From: an uncultured bacterium
Lineage (GTDB): Bacteria > Verrucomicrobiota > Verrucomicrobiia > Opitutales > Intestinicryptomonadaceae
Assembly: GCA_905214995.1 (NCBI GenBank)
Contig: CAJMOT010000069.1
Span: 1-11,519 of the forward strand
DNA length: 11,519 nt
Direction: 5' to 3'
Of the stretch, positions 1 to 6,208 are shown in pieces. Under the pieces are notes generated by a model. That model had not been told where the DNA came from. It was given only the letters and a program-made list of their open reading frames with translations, and did no database searches. The position numbers and the translations under genes are program-made. Position 1 is the first letter of the stretch, and each line of letters begins with the position of its first letter.

Positions 1-123
1 CGGCGGGCTCGCGGGGGCTTTCCCGCCATTTGCGGATTTCGCTCCTCCCGAAAAAATAATTTCTTGCAAAATCCGGCGTCTTTGAAAAAGATAAAAAATA
101 TCAATATTTGAAGTTTCGGCGTC
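1..123. other. Region upstream of dprA; possible start of a divergent gene
   Basis: No gene is certain here. On the minus strand an ATG at 29-27 is preceded by GGGAGGA, about 13 nt away, and opens a frame (MAGKPPRAR...) that runs off the window edge, so a divergent gene may begin here. Alternatively, a plus-strand frame ending with TAA at 55-57 could be the tail of an upstream gene. The stretch 85-110 is AT-rich and is the natural place for the dprA promoter. It contains a small palindrome, AAATAT-CA-ATATTT, at 96-109. Too little sequence is present to choose between these readings. Confidence 0.3.
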
Positions 124-1239
124 GTGGAAGATTGGAAATCGTATATAAAATTATGCTCGATACCCGACATCGGCTCGATCACGGCCATGCGCCTGCTCGA
201 GGCGTTCGGGTCCCCTGAGGGCGTTTTCGCCGCCTCAAAATCCGACCTGCTATCCGTCCCCAAAATAGGCGTTAAGACGGCGGAGGCGGTTCTCGCCGCG
301 CGCGATTCCGCGGAATGCGAAAAGATTTTCGCGCGCATGTCGGAGATAGGCGCAAAATATGTCCACTTTAATGATCCCCGCTATCCGCGCAGGCTTTTGC
401 CGCTCTCCGACAGGCCCGTCGGATTTTACTTCATCGGCGACTGCGACTTCAACGCGCCGTGCATATCCATAGTGGGCTCGCGCATGTGCAGCGTCTACGG
501 GCAGACGGTCGCGCGCAAGTTTGCGGCGTCCTTCGCGCGCGCCGGCTTTACCGTGGTGAGCGGCATGGCGCGCGGAATCGACACCTGCGCGCACATCGGC
601 GCGCTCGAGGCCGGCGGCAAAACCATAGCAGTTTTGGGCTGCGGCGCGGATGTCGTATATCCGCCGGAAAACGCCGAATTGTGCGAAAAAATCAAAAAGA
701 GCGGCGCTGTCGTTTCCGAATTTCCGCTCGGAACCCGCGCCGACAGGCAGACTTTCCCGATACGCAACAGGATAGTTTCGGGAATGGGCGCGGCGACGGT
801 CGTGGTGGAATCGGACGTGCACGGCGGAAGCATGATAACCGCCCGTCTCGCCGCGGAACAGGGCAGGGACGTATTCGCCGTCCCCGGCAGGATAGACTCG
901 CGCCCGAGCCGCGGGTGCAACGCCCTCATACGCGACGGCGCCGCCCTCGCCATGTCCGCCGAGGACATCATCGACGAGCTCCGCTCCACCGGACAGGTCG
1001 AGCTGGATTTTTCGGCGGCGGAAAGGCCCGAAGAGCCCGCGCCGGAAAAGCCGTCCGCCGCGCTTCCGCTCTCGGAGGACGAATCGCGCGTATTGAAGTG
1101 CATGGACTCTTCCAGGGTTTCGTACGCCGACGAAATCTCCGAGCGCAGCGGAATGGCGGTTCAGAAGTGCCTCGCCGTGCTGCTCATGCTGGAGATTCGG
1201 AAAATCGTAAAAAAATCCGACGGCGGCTGGATTCTGTGA
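124..1239 (+). CDS. dprA: DNA-processing protein DprA (Smf)
   Basis: DprA binds incoming single-stranded DNA in the cytoplasm and loads RecA during natural transformation; many non-competent bacteria also keep it. The 371-residue protein shows the full domain order. A helix-hairpin-helix N-terminus (about 10-60) contains IPDIGSITAMRL and VPKIGVKTAEAV. The Rossmann-like DprA core (about 75-290) has SIVGSRMCSVYG near 115-126, VVSGMARGID near 144-153 and FPIRNRIVSGMG near 211-222. A Pro/Glu-rich linker (about 297-315) leads to a C-terminal winged-helix (about 318-371). The start is GTG at 124: the in-frame stop TGA at 109-111 leaves no earlier choice and the next Met lies inside the HhH domain. 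No Shine-Dalgarno is visible. The gene stands alone and converges on rsfS. Other competence genes are outside the window, so competence itself is not shown. Confidence 0.96.
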   Translation: MEDWKSYIKLCSIPDIGSITAMRLLEAFGSPEGVFAASKSDLLSVPKIGVKTAEAVLAARDSAECEKIFARMSEIGAKYVHFNDPRYPRRLLPLSDRPVGFYFIGDCDFNAPCISIVGSRMCSVYGQTVARKFAASFARAGFTVVSGMARGIDTCAHIGALEAGGKTIAVLGCGADVVYPPENAELCEKIKKSGAVVSEFPLGTRADRQTFPIRNRIVSGMGAATVVVESDVHGGSMITARLAAEQGRDVFAVPGRIDSRPSRGCNALIRDGAALAMSAEDIIDELRSTGQVELDFSAAERPEEPAPEKPSAALPLSEDESRVLKCMDSSRVSYADEISERSGMAVQKCLAVLLMLEIRKIVKKSDGGWIL

Positions 1240-1323
1240 TTTTTTTGCGCGCTATAAATACGCGCTAAAATCCCCCGCGAATCGGGACACGGGGGAGGCG
1301 GAATTGAAATATGGGCGGAGGCG
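1240..1323. terminator. Convergent dprA/rsfS intergenic region with terminator-like hairpins
   Basis: Two genes meet here. A hairpin at 1271-1296 (TCCCCCG paired with CGGGGGA, 12-nt loop) is followed in the minus direction by only four Us, so it is a modest terminator for rsfS. A second small stem, GCGCG at 1247-1251 with CGCGC at 1261-1265, is preceded by a T7 run at 1240-1246 right after the dprA stop. In the minus direction it ends in a run of A, so it is not a textbook terminator in either orientation. Confidence 0.45.
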
Positions 1324-1836
1324 TTAAATCGATTCGGGGTCTACGTTTTCGGCGTCTTTCCAAAGCGCCTCTATTCCGTAGAGACCGCGCTGTTCGGGCA
1401 GGAATATGTGCGCCATGAAGTCGAAGCCGTCCACGACTATCCAGCCGCTGCCGTCGTTGTACTCGCGGCGAATTTCGCTTACGCCCATGTCCTTTAAAGT
1501 CTTGTCGAGCTCTCCCGCGAGCGCGCGCATGTGCGGGGCGGAAGTGGCGGTCGCCACGATAAAGTAGTTGGTAATCGGGGATTTTCCGCGGACGTCGAGA
1601 ATCTTTATGTCCTCCGCTTTCTTGTCGTCGAGAGCCTTGCGGCATTTCTTTACTATTTCGAGCGTCGGGTCGGAAACTTTTTTTGCGGCCGTTTTTTTTG
1701 CCGCCGCCTTCTTTGCGGCGGTCTTTTTTGTCGCGGCGGTTTTGGAAGCCGCCTTTTTGGGGGCGGCCCTAACCGCAGTTTTTGCCGCTTTCTTGGCGGC
1801 GGGTTTTTTTGCTGTGGTTTTTGCGGATTTTTCCAT
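1324..1836 (-). CDS. rsfS: Ribosome silencing factor RsfS with Lys/Ala-rich N-terminal tail
   Basis: RsfS (Iojap/YbeB family) binds ribosomal protein uL14 on the 50S subunit and blocks joining with 30S when nutrients are low. The RsfS domain covers about residues 54-170 of 170, with TNYFIVATA near 89-97, GWIVVDGFDFMAHIF near 131-145 and RGLYGIEALW near 150-159. The first ~53 residues are not part of the usual family: they are made of AAKK-type repeats (about 18 Lys and 20 Ala) resembling histone H1 or chlamydial Hc tails. The ATG at 1836 is the only usable start, because no Met, GTG or TTG lies between the tail and the core. The gene starts 2 nt after the nadD stop (TGA-TT-ATG), which implies translational coupling. 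The nadD-rsfS pairing is widely conserved and supports the call. The function of the tail is unknown; binding to rRNA or DNA is inference. Confidence 0.94.
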   Translation of the reverse strand: MEKSAKTTAKKPAAKKAAKTAVRAAPKKAASKTAATKKTAAKKAAAKKTAAKKVSDPTLEIVKKCRKALDDKKAEDIKILDVRGKSPITNYFIVATATSAPHMRALAGELDKTLKDMGVSEIRREYNDGSGWIVVDGFDFMAHIFLPEQRGLYGIEALWKDAENVDPESI

Positions 1837-1838
1837 AA

Positions 1839-2450
1839 TCAGGCGTAGAGTTTGTTTTTCAAAATATATTCCAGAACTTTTGGGTCGAGCCCCAAATCGC
1901 CCGCCGCGCCGCTTTTGAGCGCGTTGCGCAGGCGGGTGGACGAGAGCTCTACGGGGCGGAAGTCTACCGGCGCGATTCGCGCGAAGCCGGGCGCATCCGA
2001 AAAATCCGCCGAAACTCCGCCGCGCCGCGCGCAGGCAAATTTCGCGAGCTTGCAAAATTCGGCGATGTCCTTCCATTTTGACAGCTTCGGGAGGTGGTCG
2101 GATCCGATAATCCAATAAATTTCCGAATCGGGGCGGAGGGCGAGCAGCTCGCGAACCGTGTCTATCGAGTAGCTGATTCCCCGCCGGCGCATTTCAATAT
2201 CGCTTATGGAATGGGGAAAATCGGCGGAGTCGAGCGCGATTTCGAGCATTTTTTTGCGCTGTTCGGGTGAAGCGCAGGCGGCGGAGGGTTTCAAGGCGGC
2301 CTGGCGGGCGGGCATAAATATTATTTCGTCGAGCCCGAGCTGCCGGCGCGCCGCCTCAGCCAGCGCGATATGGGCGTTGTGGACGGGGTCGAAACTGCCC
2401 CCGAGCACCCCTATGCGCCTGTTTTTCGAGCCTATTGCGGATTTTTCCAA
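1839..2450 (-). CDS. nadD: Nicotinate-nucleotide adenylyltransferase NadD
   Basis: NadD joins nicotinate mononucleotide and ATP to give deamido-NAD, the step before NAD synthetase in cytosolic NAD biosynthesis. The 203-residue protein has the nucleotidyltransferase signature GGSFDPVHNAH (about 17-27) and the MPARQAALK segment that usually carries the NaMN-binding Pro and Lys. It also has WIIGSDHLPKLSKW mid-protein and the C-terminal SSTRLR motif (ISSTxIR in the family). The start is TTG at 2450, forced because an in-frame TAA lies upstream at 2474-2472 with no ATG or GTG between. No Shine-Dalgarno precedes it; instead there is a long A/T tract. It is first in a two-gene unit with rsfS. The first five residues (MEKSA) and their DNA are the same as those of rsfS. 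Confidence 0.95.
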   Translation of the reverse strand: MEKSAIGSKNRRIGVLGGSFDPVHNAHIALAEAARRQLGLDEIIFMPARQAALKPSAACASPEQRKKMLEIALDSADFPHSISDIEMRRRGISYSIDTVRELLALRPDSEIYWIIGSDHLPKLSKWKDIAEFCKLAKFACARRGGVSADFSDAPGFARIAPVDFRPVELSSTRLRNALKSGAAGDLGLDPKVLEYILKNKLYA

Positions 2451-2595
2451 AATAAAAAAAAAATTTTTATTTTATTTGAACACTCTTACGGGAGGCTCGT
2501 CTTAATCGGCAAATAAGTTTTGTAGTTTGCAGTTTTGATGCGCCGCGCGGATTCCCGCGGGGCGCATTTTTTTGCCCGCGCGCCGGCGGGAAAGC
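2451..2595. other. Intergenic region between nadD and cydB
   Basis: Both neighbours are on the minus strand, so this stretch should hold the end of the cyd transcript and the nadD promoter. The A/T-rich block 2451-2478 would sit in the nadD leader or -10 area. No clean -35/-10 pair was found. The strongest element is a hairpin with a T7 tail at 2538-2573 that points the wrong way for both genes (separate entry). Confidence 0.5.
2538..2573 (+). terminator. Intrinsic terminator pointing plus, without a plus-strand gene in front
   Basis: ATGCGCC at 2538-2544 pairs with GGCGCAT at 2561-2567. After one G-G mismatch, CGCGG (2546-2550) pairs with CCGCG (2555-2559) around the loop ATTC. The stem is followed directly by seven T (2567-2573) on the plus strand. 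On the minus strand the hairpin is followed by CAAAAC, so it lacks a U tail for cydB. No plus-strand gene precedes it. Confidence 0.6.
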
Positions 2596-3600
2596 TTAGT
2601 ATTCTCCCCTTCCGGCGCGGAACACCATCCACGCATAGATGTTGTAGGCGAGCGCGAGCGGCACGCCTATCCCCGCCACGGCGAGCATTATCGCAAGCGT
2701 TGTCGGGCTCGAAGCGGCTTCCGCTATGCCCATGGCCCTGCCGTCCGGGGAAGGGGGAATTATGTTCGGGTATGCCGACGCGCAGTGGACGGCGACGAGA
2801 ACGAGCGCAAACAGGGCGTCGAGCGCGAACGCCGCGCCGTTTTTGCGCCTGCGCGCGAGCCTCGCGGACGCCGAAAGGCATATGTAGGCGGCGGCTATTC
2901 CGGCGGCCGCCATCGCCATTGGCTGGGAGTCTTCCCTGAATTTGAAAAAGAGCGCCGCCGCATACGCTATGAAAGCCATCATCAAAACCGCGTGAAAAAT
3001 TCCCGCCGCCCTCGAAACGCGCGAAAACTCCGCCGTTTCCGGCGCGCGCAGACGCAGGAACGCCGCGCCGTATGCCGCGAAAAACGCCGCGTACAGTATT
3101 CCGGAACAGACGCTAAGAGGCGTAAAAAGCCTCAAAAAACCCTCCCAAAATCCGCCGTAGGGCTTGAGCAGCGCGCCGCCGTAAATTGCGCCGAGCGCGA
3201 CTCCTATCAGGACGGCGGAGAGCAGGCTTGAGGCGAATATGACGCCTCCCCAAAACGCCCTCCATTTTTTGCCGCTCTCAAAAGGATAGAACTCTATGCC
3301 CACCACCCTCAGAACGAGCAGCGCCAACAGCAGCATAACGGGCGTATACATCGTCGAAAGGATCTCGGAATACGCCCTGGGGAAGGCCGCGAAGAGCGCG
3401 CCGCCCGCCGTTATCAGCCAGACTTGGTTGGCGTCCCAAAACGGTGTTATGGAGCGCGCGGCGAAGTCCCTTTGCCGCCCGGGTTTCAGAAATCCGAGGG
3501 CGATCCCCGCGCCGAAGTCGAATCCGCCCGTCACCGTGAACGCCCCGAGCAAAACCCCCGTGAGCGCGAACCAGACAGCCTCCAAAATCGAAATTTCCAT
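2596..3600 (-). CDS. cydB: Cytochrome bd quinol oxidase subunit II
   Basis: CydB is the second integral membrane subunit of cytochrome bd, which oxidises quinol and reduces oxygen to water in the inner membrane with very high oxygen affinity. The 334-residue protein is hydrophobic along its length with about eight or nine membrane helices. It has the family's N-terminal TGGFDFGAGIALGFL (Asp28) and FWDANQVWLITAGGALFAAFP (about 54-74). It is somewhat shorter than E. coli CydB but within the family range. An AGGAG at 3614-3610 sits 9 nt before the ATG and overlaps the cydA stop, which indicates coupled translation 12 nt downstream of cydA. No small CydX-type gene is visible after it. Confidence 0.96.
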   Translation of the reverse strand: MEISILEAVWFALTGVLLGAFTVTGGFDFGAGIALGFLKPGRQRDFAARSITPFWDANQVWLITAGGALFAAFPRAYSEILSTMYTPVMLLLALLVLRVVGIEFYPFESGKKWRAFWGGVIFASSLLSAVLIGVALGAIYGGALLKPYGGFWEGFLRLFTPLSVCSGILYAAFFAAYGAAFLRLRAPETAEFSRVSRAAGIFHAVLMMAFIAYAAALFFKFREDSQPMAMAAAGIAAAYICLSASARLARRRKNGAAFALDALFALVLVAVHCASAYPNIIPPSPDGRAMGIAEAASSPTTLAIMLAVAGIGVPLALAYNIYAWMVFRAGRGEY

Positions 3601-3609
3601 AGTCTCGAA

Positions 3610-3614
3610 CTCCT
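3610..3614 (-). promoter_or_regulatory. cydB ribosome binding site overlapping the cydA stop
   Basis: On the minus strand the sequence reads TAGGAG, 9 nt, ATG. The cydA stop codon TAG is part of the Shine-Dalgarno sequence, so ribosomes ending cydA are well placed to start cydB. It is one of the few clear Shine-Dalgarno sites in the window and it fixes the cydB start. Confidence 0.8.
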
Positions 3615-5079
3615 AATATCCGTTTCCCGCGCCTTCGGGTCCGGTTTTGATTTTTTTGAAAAATGCGTACAGGAACACCGCCGATATCGCCGTGAATACG
3701 AGCGTAAACGCCGCCGTAGAGAGCAGGATTTCCCCCGCGGTCGCCGCCGTCGTCACGGCGTCCGAAGTTTTGAGGATATGCCAGACTATCCACGGCTGCC
3801 GCCCGACTTCCGCCGCCGCCCAGCCTATTTGGCTCGCCGCTATCGGGAGCGCGACGGACGGCACGCAGCAGTATAGGAAGATTCGGGAGAGCTTAGAGTT
3901 TGCGTCGAAGAGCCTTCCGCGGACCCAAAGCAGCAGCCCGAGCGCGATCAGAGCCCCCATCGCGCTCCCCAAAAACACCATTCCCCTGAACGAGTGGAAA
4001 CTGAAGCTGACGGGCGCCCAGTATTGCGGCCTTATCTTTTTGAGCTCCTCGGGGGAGGCGTTCGGGTGCATTTTCAGGAGAAATTCGTCGGAGGGCAGGT
4101 CTTCAAGCCCCGAGACTTTCGCCTCGGAAGAGCCGAACGCCAGATAGCTCAGCCATCCGCCGAGCGGAATGCCGTAAACCTTGCGGTTTTGCTCGTCGAC
4201 GATTCCGGTGAGCCACAGGGGGGCGTTCTTTTCGGAGCGGTAGTGCCCTTCGAACGCCGCGAGCTTTTCCGGCTGGTTGACGGCGAGCGACCGCGCGCTC
4301 GAATGCCCCGTAAGCAGCATCGCCGCCGCCGCTGCCGCCGCGTACGCAAGCGCGATTTTCGCGCACGGCTTTGCGAAGTTCGTCCGCTTTTTGATTATAT
4401 AATACGCGCATATCCCGAGCGCGAGAAACGCCCCGCAGAGCCAGCACGCAGAAACCGTGTGGAATATGCGGTCGAGGCACGAGGGGTTCGTGCAGAGCTC
4501 CCAAAAGCTCGTTATGACGGCCTTCGCGTGCGGTATTTGCTCGGGCGTCGGAACGGCGCCCTCGGGAAGGAGGGAGGTTATTCCCGTCTGCGGGTCCGCA
4601 TATTGCAGCCGGAAGCCGGCGGGGGTTTGCATGAAGGAGTTTGCTATCAGAATCCATATCGCGCTCAGATGGCTGCCGACGCACACCATGGCGGTCGAAA
4701 AGAAGTGCGCCTTTTTGCCGACCCTGTCCCATCCCCACAGCGCGACCGCCAGAAACGTGGACTCCATAAAAAACGCGAACACCGCCTCTATCGCGAGCGG
4801 GCTTCCGAAAACGTCTCCGACGAAAGTCGAGTAAACCGGCCAGTTCGTGCCGAATTGGAACACCATAACTATTCCCGTCACCACCCCGACAGCGAATATC
4901 ATTCCAAAGAGCTTCAAAAAGAACTTCGCCGCGGCCAGATATTTTTCGTCGCCCGTTTTGAGCCACATGGCCTCTATCATTACAATGTACAGGGCGAACC
5001 CTATCGAAATGGGCGGAAAAAGGAAGTGGAAACACGCCGTCAGCGCGAACTGCAATCTGCTGAGAATTTCAACGTCCAT
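3613..5079 (-). CDS. cydA: Cytochrome bd quinol oxidase subunit I
   Basis: CydA carries the haems and the quinol site of cytochrome bd. The 488-residue protein keeps the family ligands: His18 (in SRLQFALTACFHFLF, haem b595/d side), His207 (RIFHTVSACW, haem b558) and Met367 (FHSFRGMVFLG, haem b558). Glu98 and Glu106 of the proton path lie in AIEAVFAFFMEST. The quinol loop contains NQPEKLAAFEGHY (268-280). Near the end is the signature GWAAAEVGRQPWIVWHILKT (419-438), with GRQPW at 426-430. Compared with E. coli CydA as I recall it, there is an extra ~20 residues at about 160-190 in the loop before the His207 helix, and the total is shorter than 522. Start: ATG at 5079, with GGAG 13 nt upstream. 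It is the first gene of the cydAB unit, divergent from the ROK kinase. Confidence 0.98.
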   Translation of the reverse strand: MDVEILSRLQFALTACFHFLFPPISIGFALYIVMIEAMWLKTGDEKYLAAAKFFLKLFGMIFAVGVVTGIVMVFQFGTNWPVYSTFVGDVFGSPLAIEAVFAFFMESTFLAVALWGWDRVGKKAHFFSTAMVCVGSHLSAIWILIANSFMQTPAGFRLQYADPQTGITSLLPEGAVPTPEQIPHAKAVITSFWELCTNPSCLDRIFHTVSACWLCGAFLALGICAYYIIKKRTNFAKPCAKIALAYAAAAAAAMLLTGHSSARSLAVNQPEKLAAFEGHYRSEKNAPLWLTGIVDEQNRKVYGIPLGGWLSYLAFGSSEAKVSGLEDLPSDEFLLKMHPNASPEELKKIRPQYWAPVSFSFHSFRGMVFLGSAMGALIALGLLLWVRGRLFDANSKLSRIFLYCCVPSVALPIAASQIGWAAAEVGRQPWIVWHILKTSDAVTTAATAGEILLSTAAFTLVFTAISAVFLYAFFKKIKTGPEGAGNGY

Positions 5080-5136
5080 GACTTTCAGCTTTCTCCATTT
5101 ATAAAAAAATTCAACTTTTAATTTGTGATTTTTTTA

Positions 5137-5150
5137 AAATTGTACAATTT
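5137..5150. promoter_or_regulatory. 14-bp perfect palindrome between cydA and the ROK kinase
   Basis: AAATTGTACAATTT is a perfect inverted repeat with no spacer, lying in the 102-nt AT-rich divergent region. It contains TACAAT, a good -10 match, on both strands (5143-5148 plus, 5144-5139 minus), so it could be overlapping divergent -10 elements, an operator, or both. TTGTGA at 5123-5128 is a possible but badly spaced -35 (14 nt). The regulator cannot be named from the sequence. Confidence 0.4.
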
Positions 5151-5181
5151 AAAGACCTTAAAAAACACGCAGCAATTTTTT

Positions 5182-6129
5182 ATGAAATACGCAATCGGAA
5201 TAGACATCGGCGGTACGAATACCAAGCTCGGCGCCGTCGACGAAAAGGGCGCGGTTCTCAAACGCCACGAGTTTAAGACGACCGACTACGACAATTTCGC
5301 CTCATATATGGAGGGGCTCGAGCGCGCAATATCCTTTCTGACCGCCGACACCGACGGCGAGTGCCTCGGGGTCGGCGTGGGCGCGCCCAACGGCAACTAC
5401 TACAAGGGCACGATAGACTACGCCCCGAACCTGCCGTTCGGCCGCTGCGCCCCGCTCGTGGAAACCCTGCGCATGGCTATGGGCTACGAGCATATCTACC
5501 TCAGCAACGACGCCAACGCCGCCGCCCTCGGCGAGAAAATCTACGGCGGCGGAAGAAATGTAGACCATTTCATCGTCATAACCCTCGGAACCGGACTCGG
5601 CTCCGGCATAGTCGTGGACGGCAAGCTGCTGTTGGGCGCCGACGGGTTTGCGGGAGAGCTCGGGCACGTATGCGCCGTCGTCAACGGCCGCGTCTGCGGC
5701 TGCGGAAAGCGCGGCTGCCTCGAAACCTACGCCTCCGCCACCGGCATAAAGCGCACGTACCTCGAAATGGTCGCCAAGTACAACGGGCAGTCCGCCGCCG
5801 CCAACGTCCCGTGGAGCGACCTCGACGCCAAAGTCATCGAAGACGCGGCGCGCGCCGGCGATATCGCCGCTTCCGAAACCTACCAGATCACCGGCAACAT
5901 TCTCGGGAGGTGCCTCGCCGACTTCATACACTTCTCCCGCCCGTCGTCCATATTCCTATTCGGCGGCCCCGTGAAGAGCGGAGAGCTCCTTCTCGCCCCA
6001 ACGCGCGAGTCTATGGAGAAAAACCTCATGCCCGTTTTCAGAAACAAGGTGAAAGTTCTCCCCTCGGAACTTCCCGCAAGCGACGCGGCGATATTGGGAG
6101 CTTCCGCCCTGGTGTGGTCGGCGCTCTGA
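5182..6129 (+). CDS. ROK-family sugar kinase (glucokinase-like)
   Basis: ROK kinases phosphorylate glucose or related sugars such as N-acetylhexosamines with ATP in the cytoplasm. From the ATG at 5182 the protein has 315 residues, typical of the family. It shows the ATP phosphate loop GIDIGGTNTKLG (6-17), a substrate segment ending SNDANAAALGE with catalytic Asp110, the second phosphate loop ITLGTGLGSG (133-142), and the zinc site with GELGH (His162) plus CGCGKRGCLE (Cys172, Cys174, Cys179). There is no N-terminal DNA-binding helix-turn-helix, so it is a kinase and not a NagC/XylR-type repressor. An in-frame GTG at 5125 would add 19 residues, but these lack homology and lie across the palindrome, so the ATG is preferred. 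The sugar cannot be decided from motifs. It is a single gene ending in a strong terminator. Confidence 0.93.
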   Translation: MKYAIGIDIGGTNTKLGAVDEKGAVLKRHEFKTTDYDNFASYMEGLERAISFLTADTDGECLGVGVGAPNGNYYKGTIDYAPNLPFGRCAPLVETLRMAMGYEHIYLSNDANAAALGEKIYGGGRNVDHFIVITLGTGLGSGIVVDGKLLLGADGFAGELGHVCAVVNGRVCGCGKRGCLETYASATGIKRTYLEMVAKYNGQSAAANVPWSDLDAKVIEDAARAGDIAASETYQITGNILGRCLADFIHFSRPSSIFLFGGPVKSGELLLAPTRESMEKNLMPVFRNKVKVLPSELPASDAAILGASALVWSAL

Positions 6130-6154
6130 TTTGGCGCGCCTCTTTCTATAAAAT

Positions 6155-6184
6155 AAAAACCGCGGAAAAATCCGCGGTTTTTTT
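6155..6184. terminator. Bidirectional intrinsic terminator
   Basis: CCGCGGA (6160-6166) pairs with TCCGCGG (6171-6177) around an AAAA loop. A5 lies on the left and T7 on the right, so a U tail follows the stem in both directions. It sits 25 nt after the ROK kinase stop and 24 nt after the stop of the converging PEP-CTERM gene, and serves both. Confidence 0.9.
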
Positions 6185-6208
6185 ATGGCGTCTTGGCGGT
6201 TATGGCGG

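Noticed and set aside
1675..1830. T-rich blocks beside GC-rich stems as terminators
   Set aside because: They are the complement of Lys/Ala codons in the RsfS tail, and no gene would need a terminator there.
1837..2115. Longer version of RsfS starting at 2115
   Set aside because: The extension lies entirely over nadD in another frame and looks like shadow coding; the ATG at 1836 follows the nadD stop.
3994..5121. Long plus-strand frame of 375 codons across cydA
   Set aside because: It is Arg/Glu-rich with no domain and lies wholly opposite the well-supported cydA; it is a GC-driven shadow.
5125..5181. GTG at 5125 as the start of the ROK kinase
   Set aside because: The added 19 residues are not part of the family and run through the palindromic promoter region; the ATG at 5182 gives the usual N-terminus.
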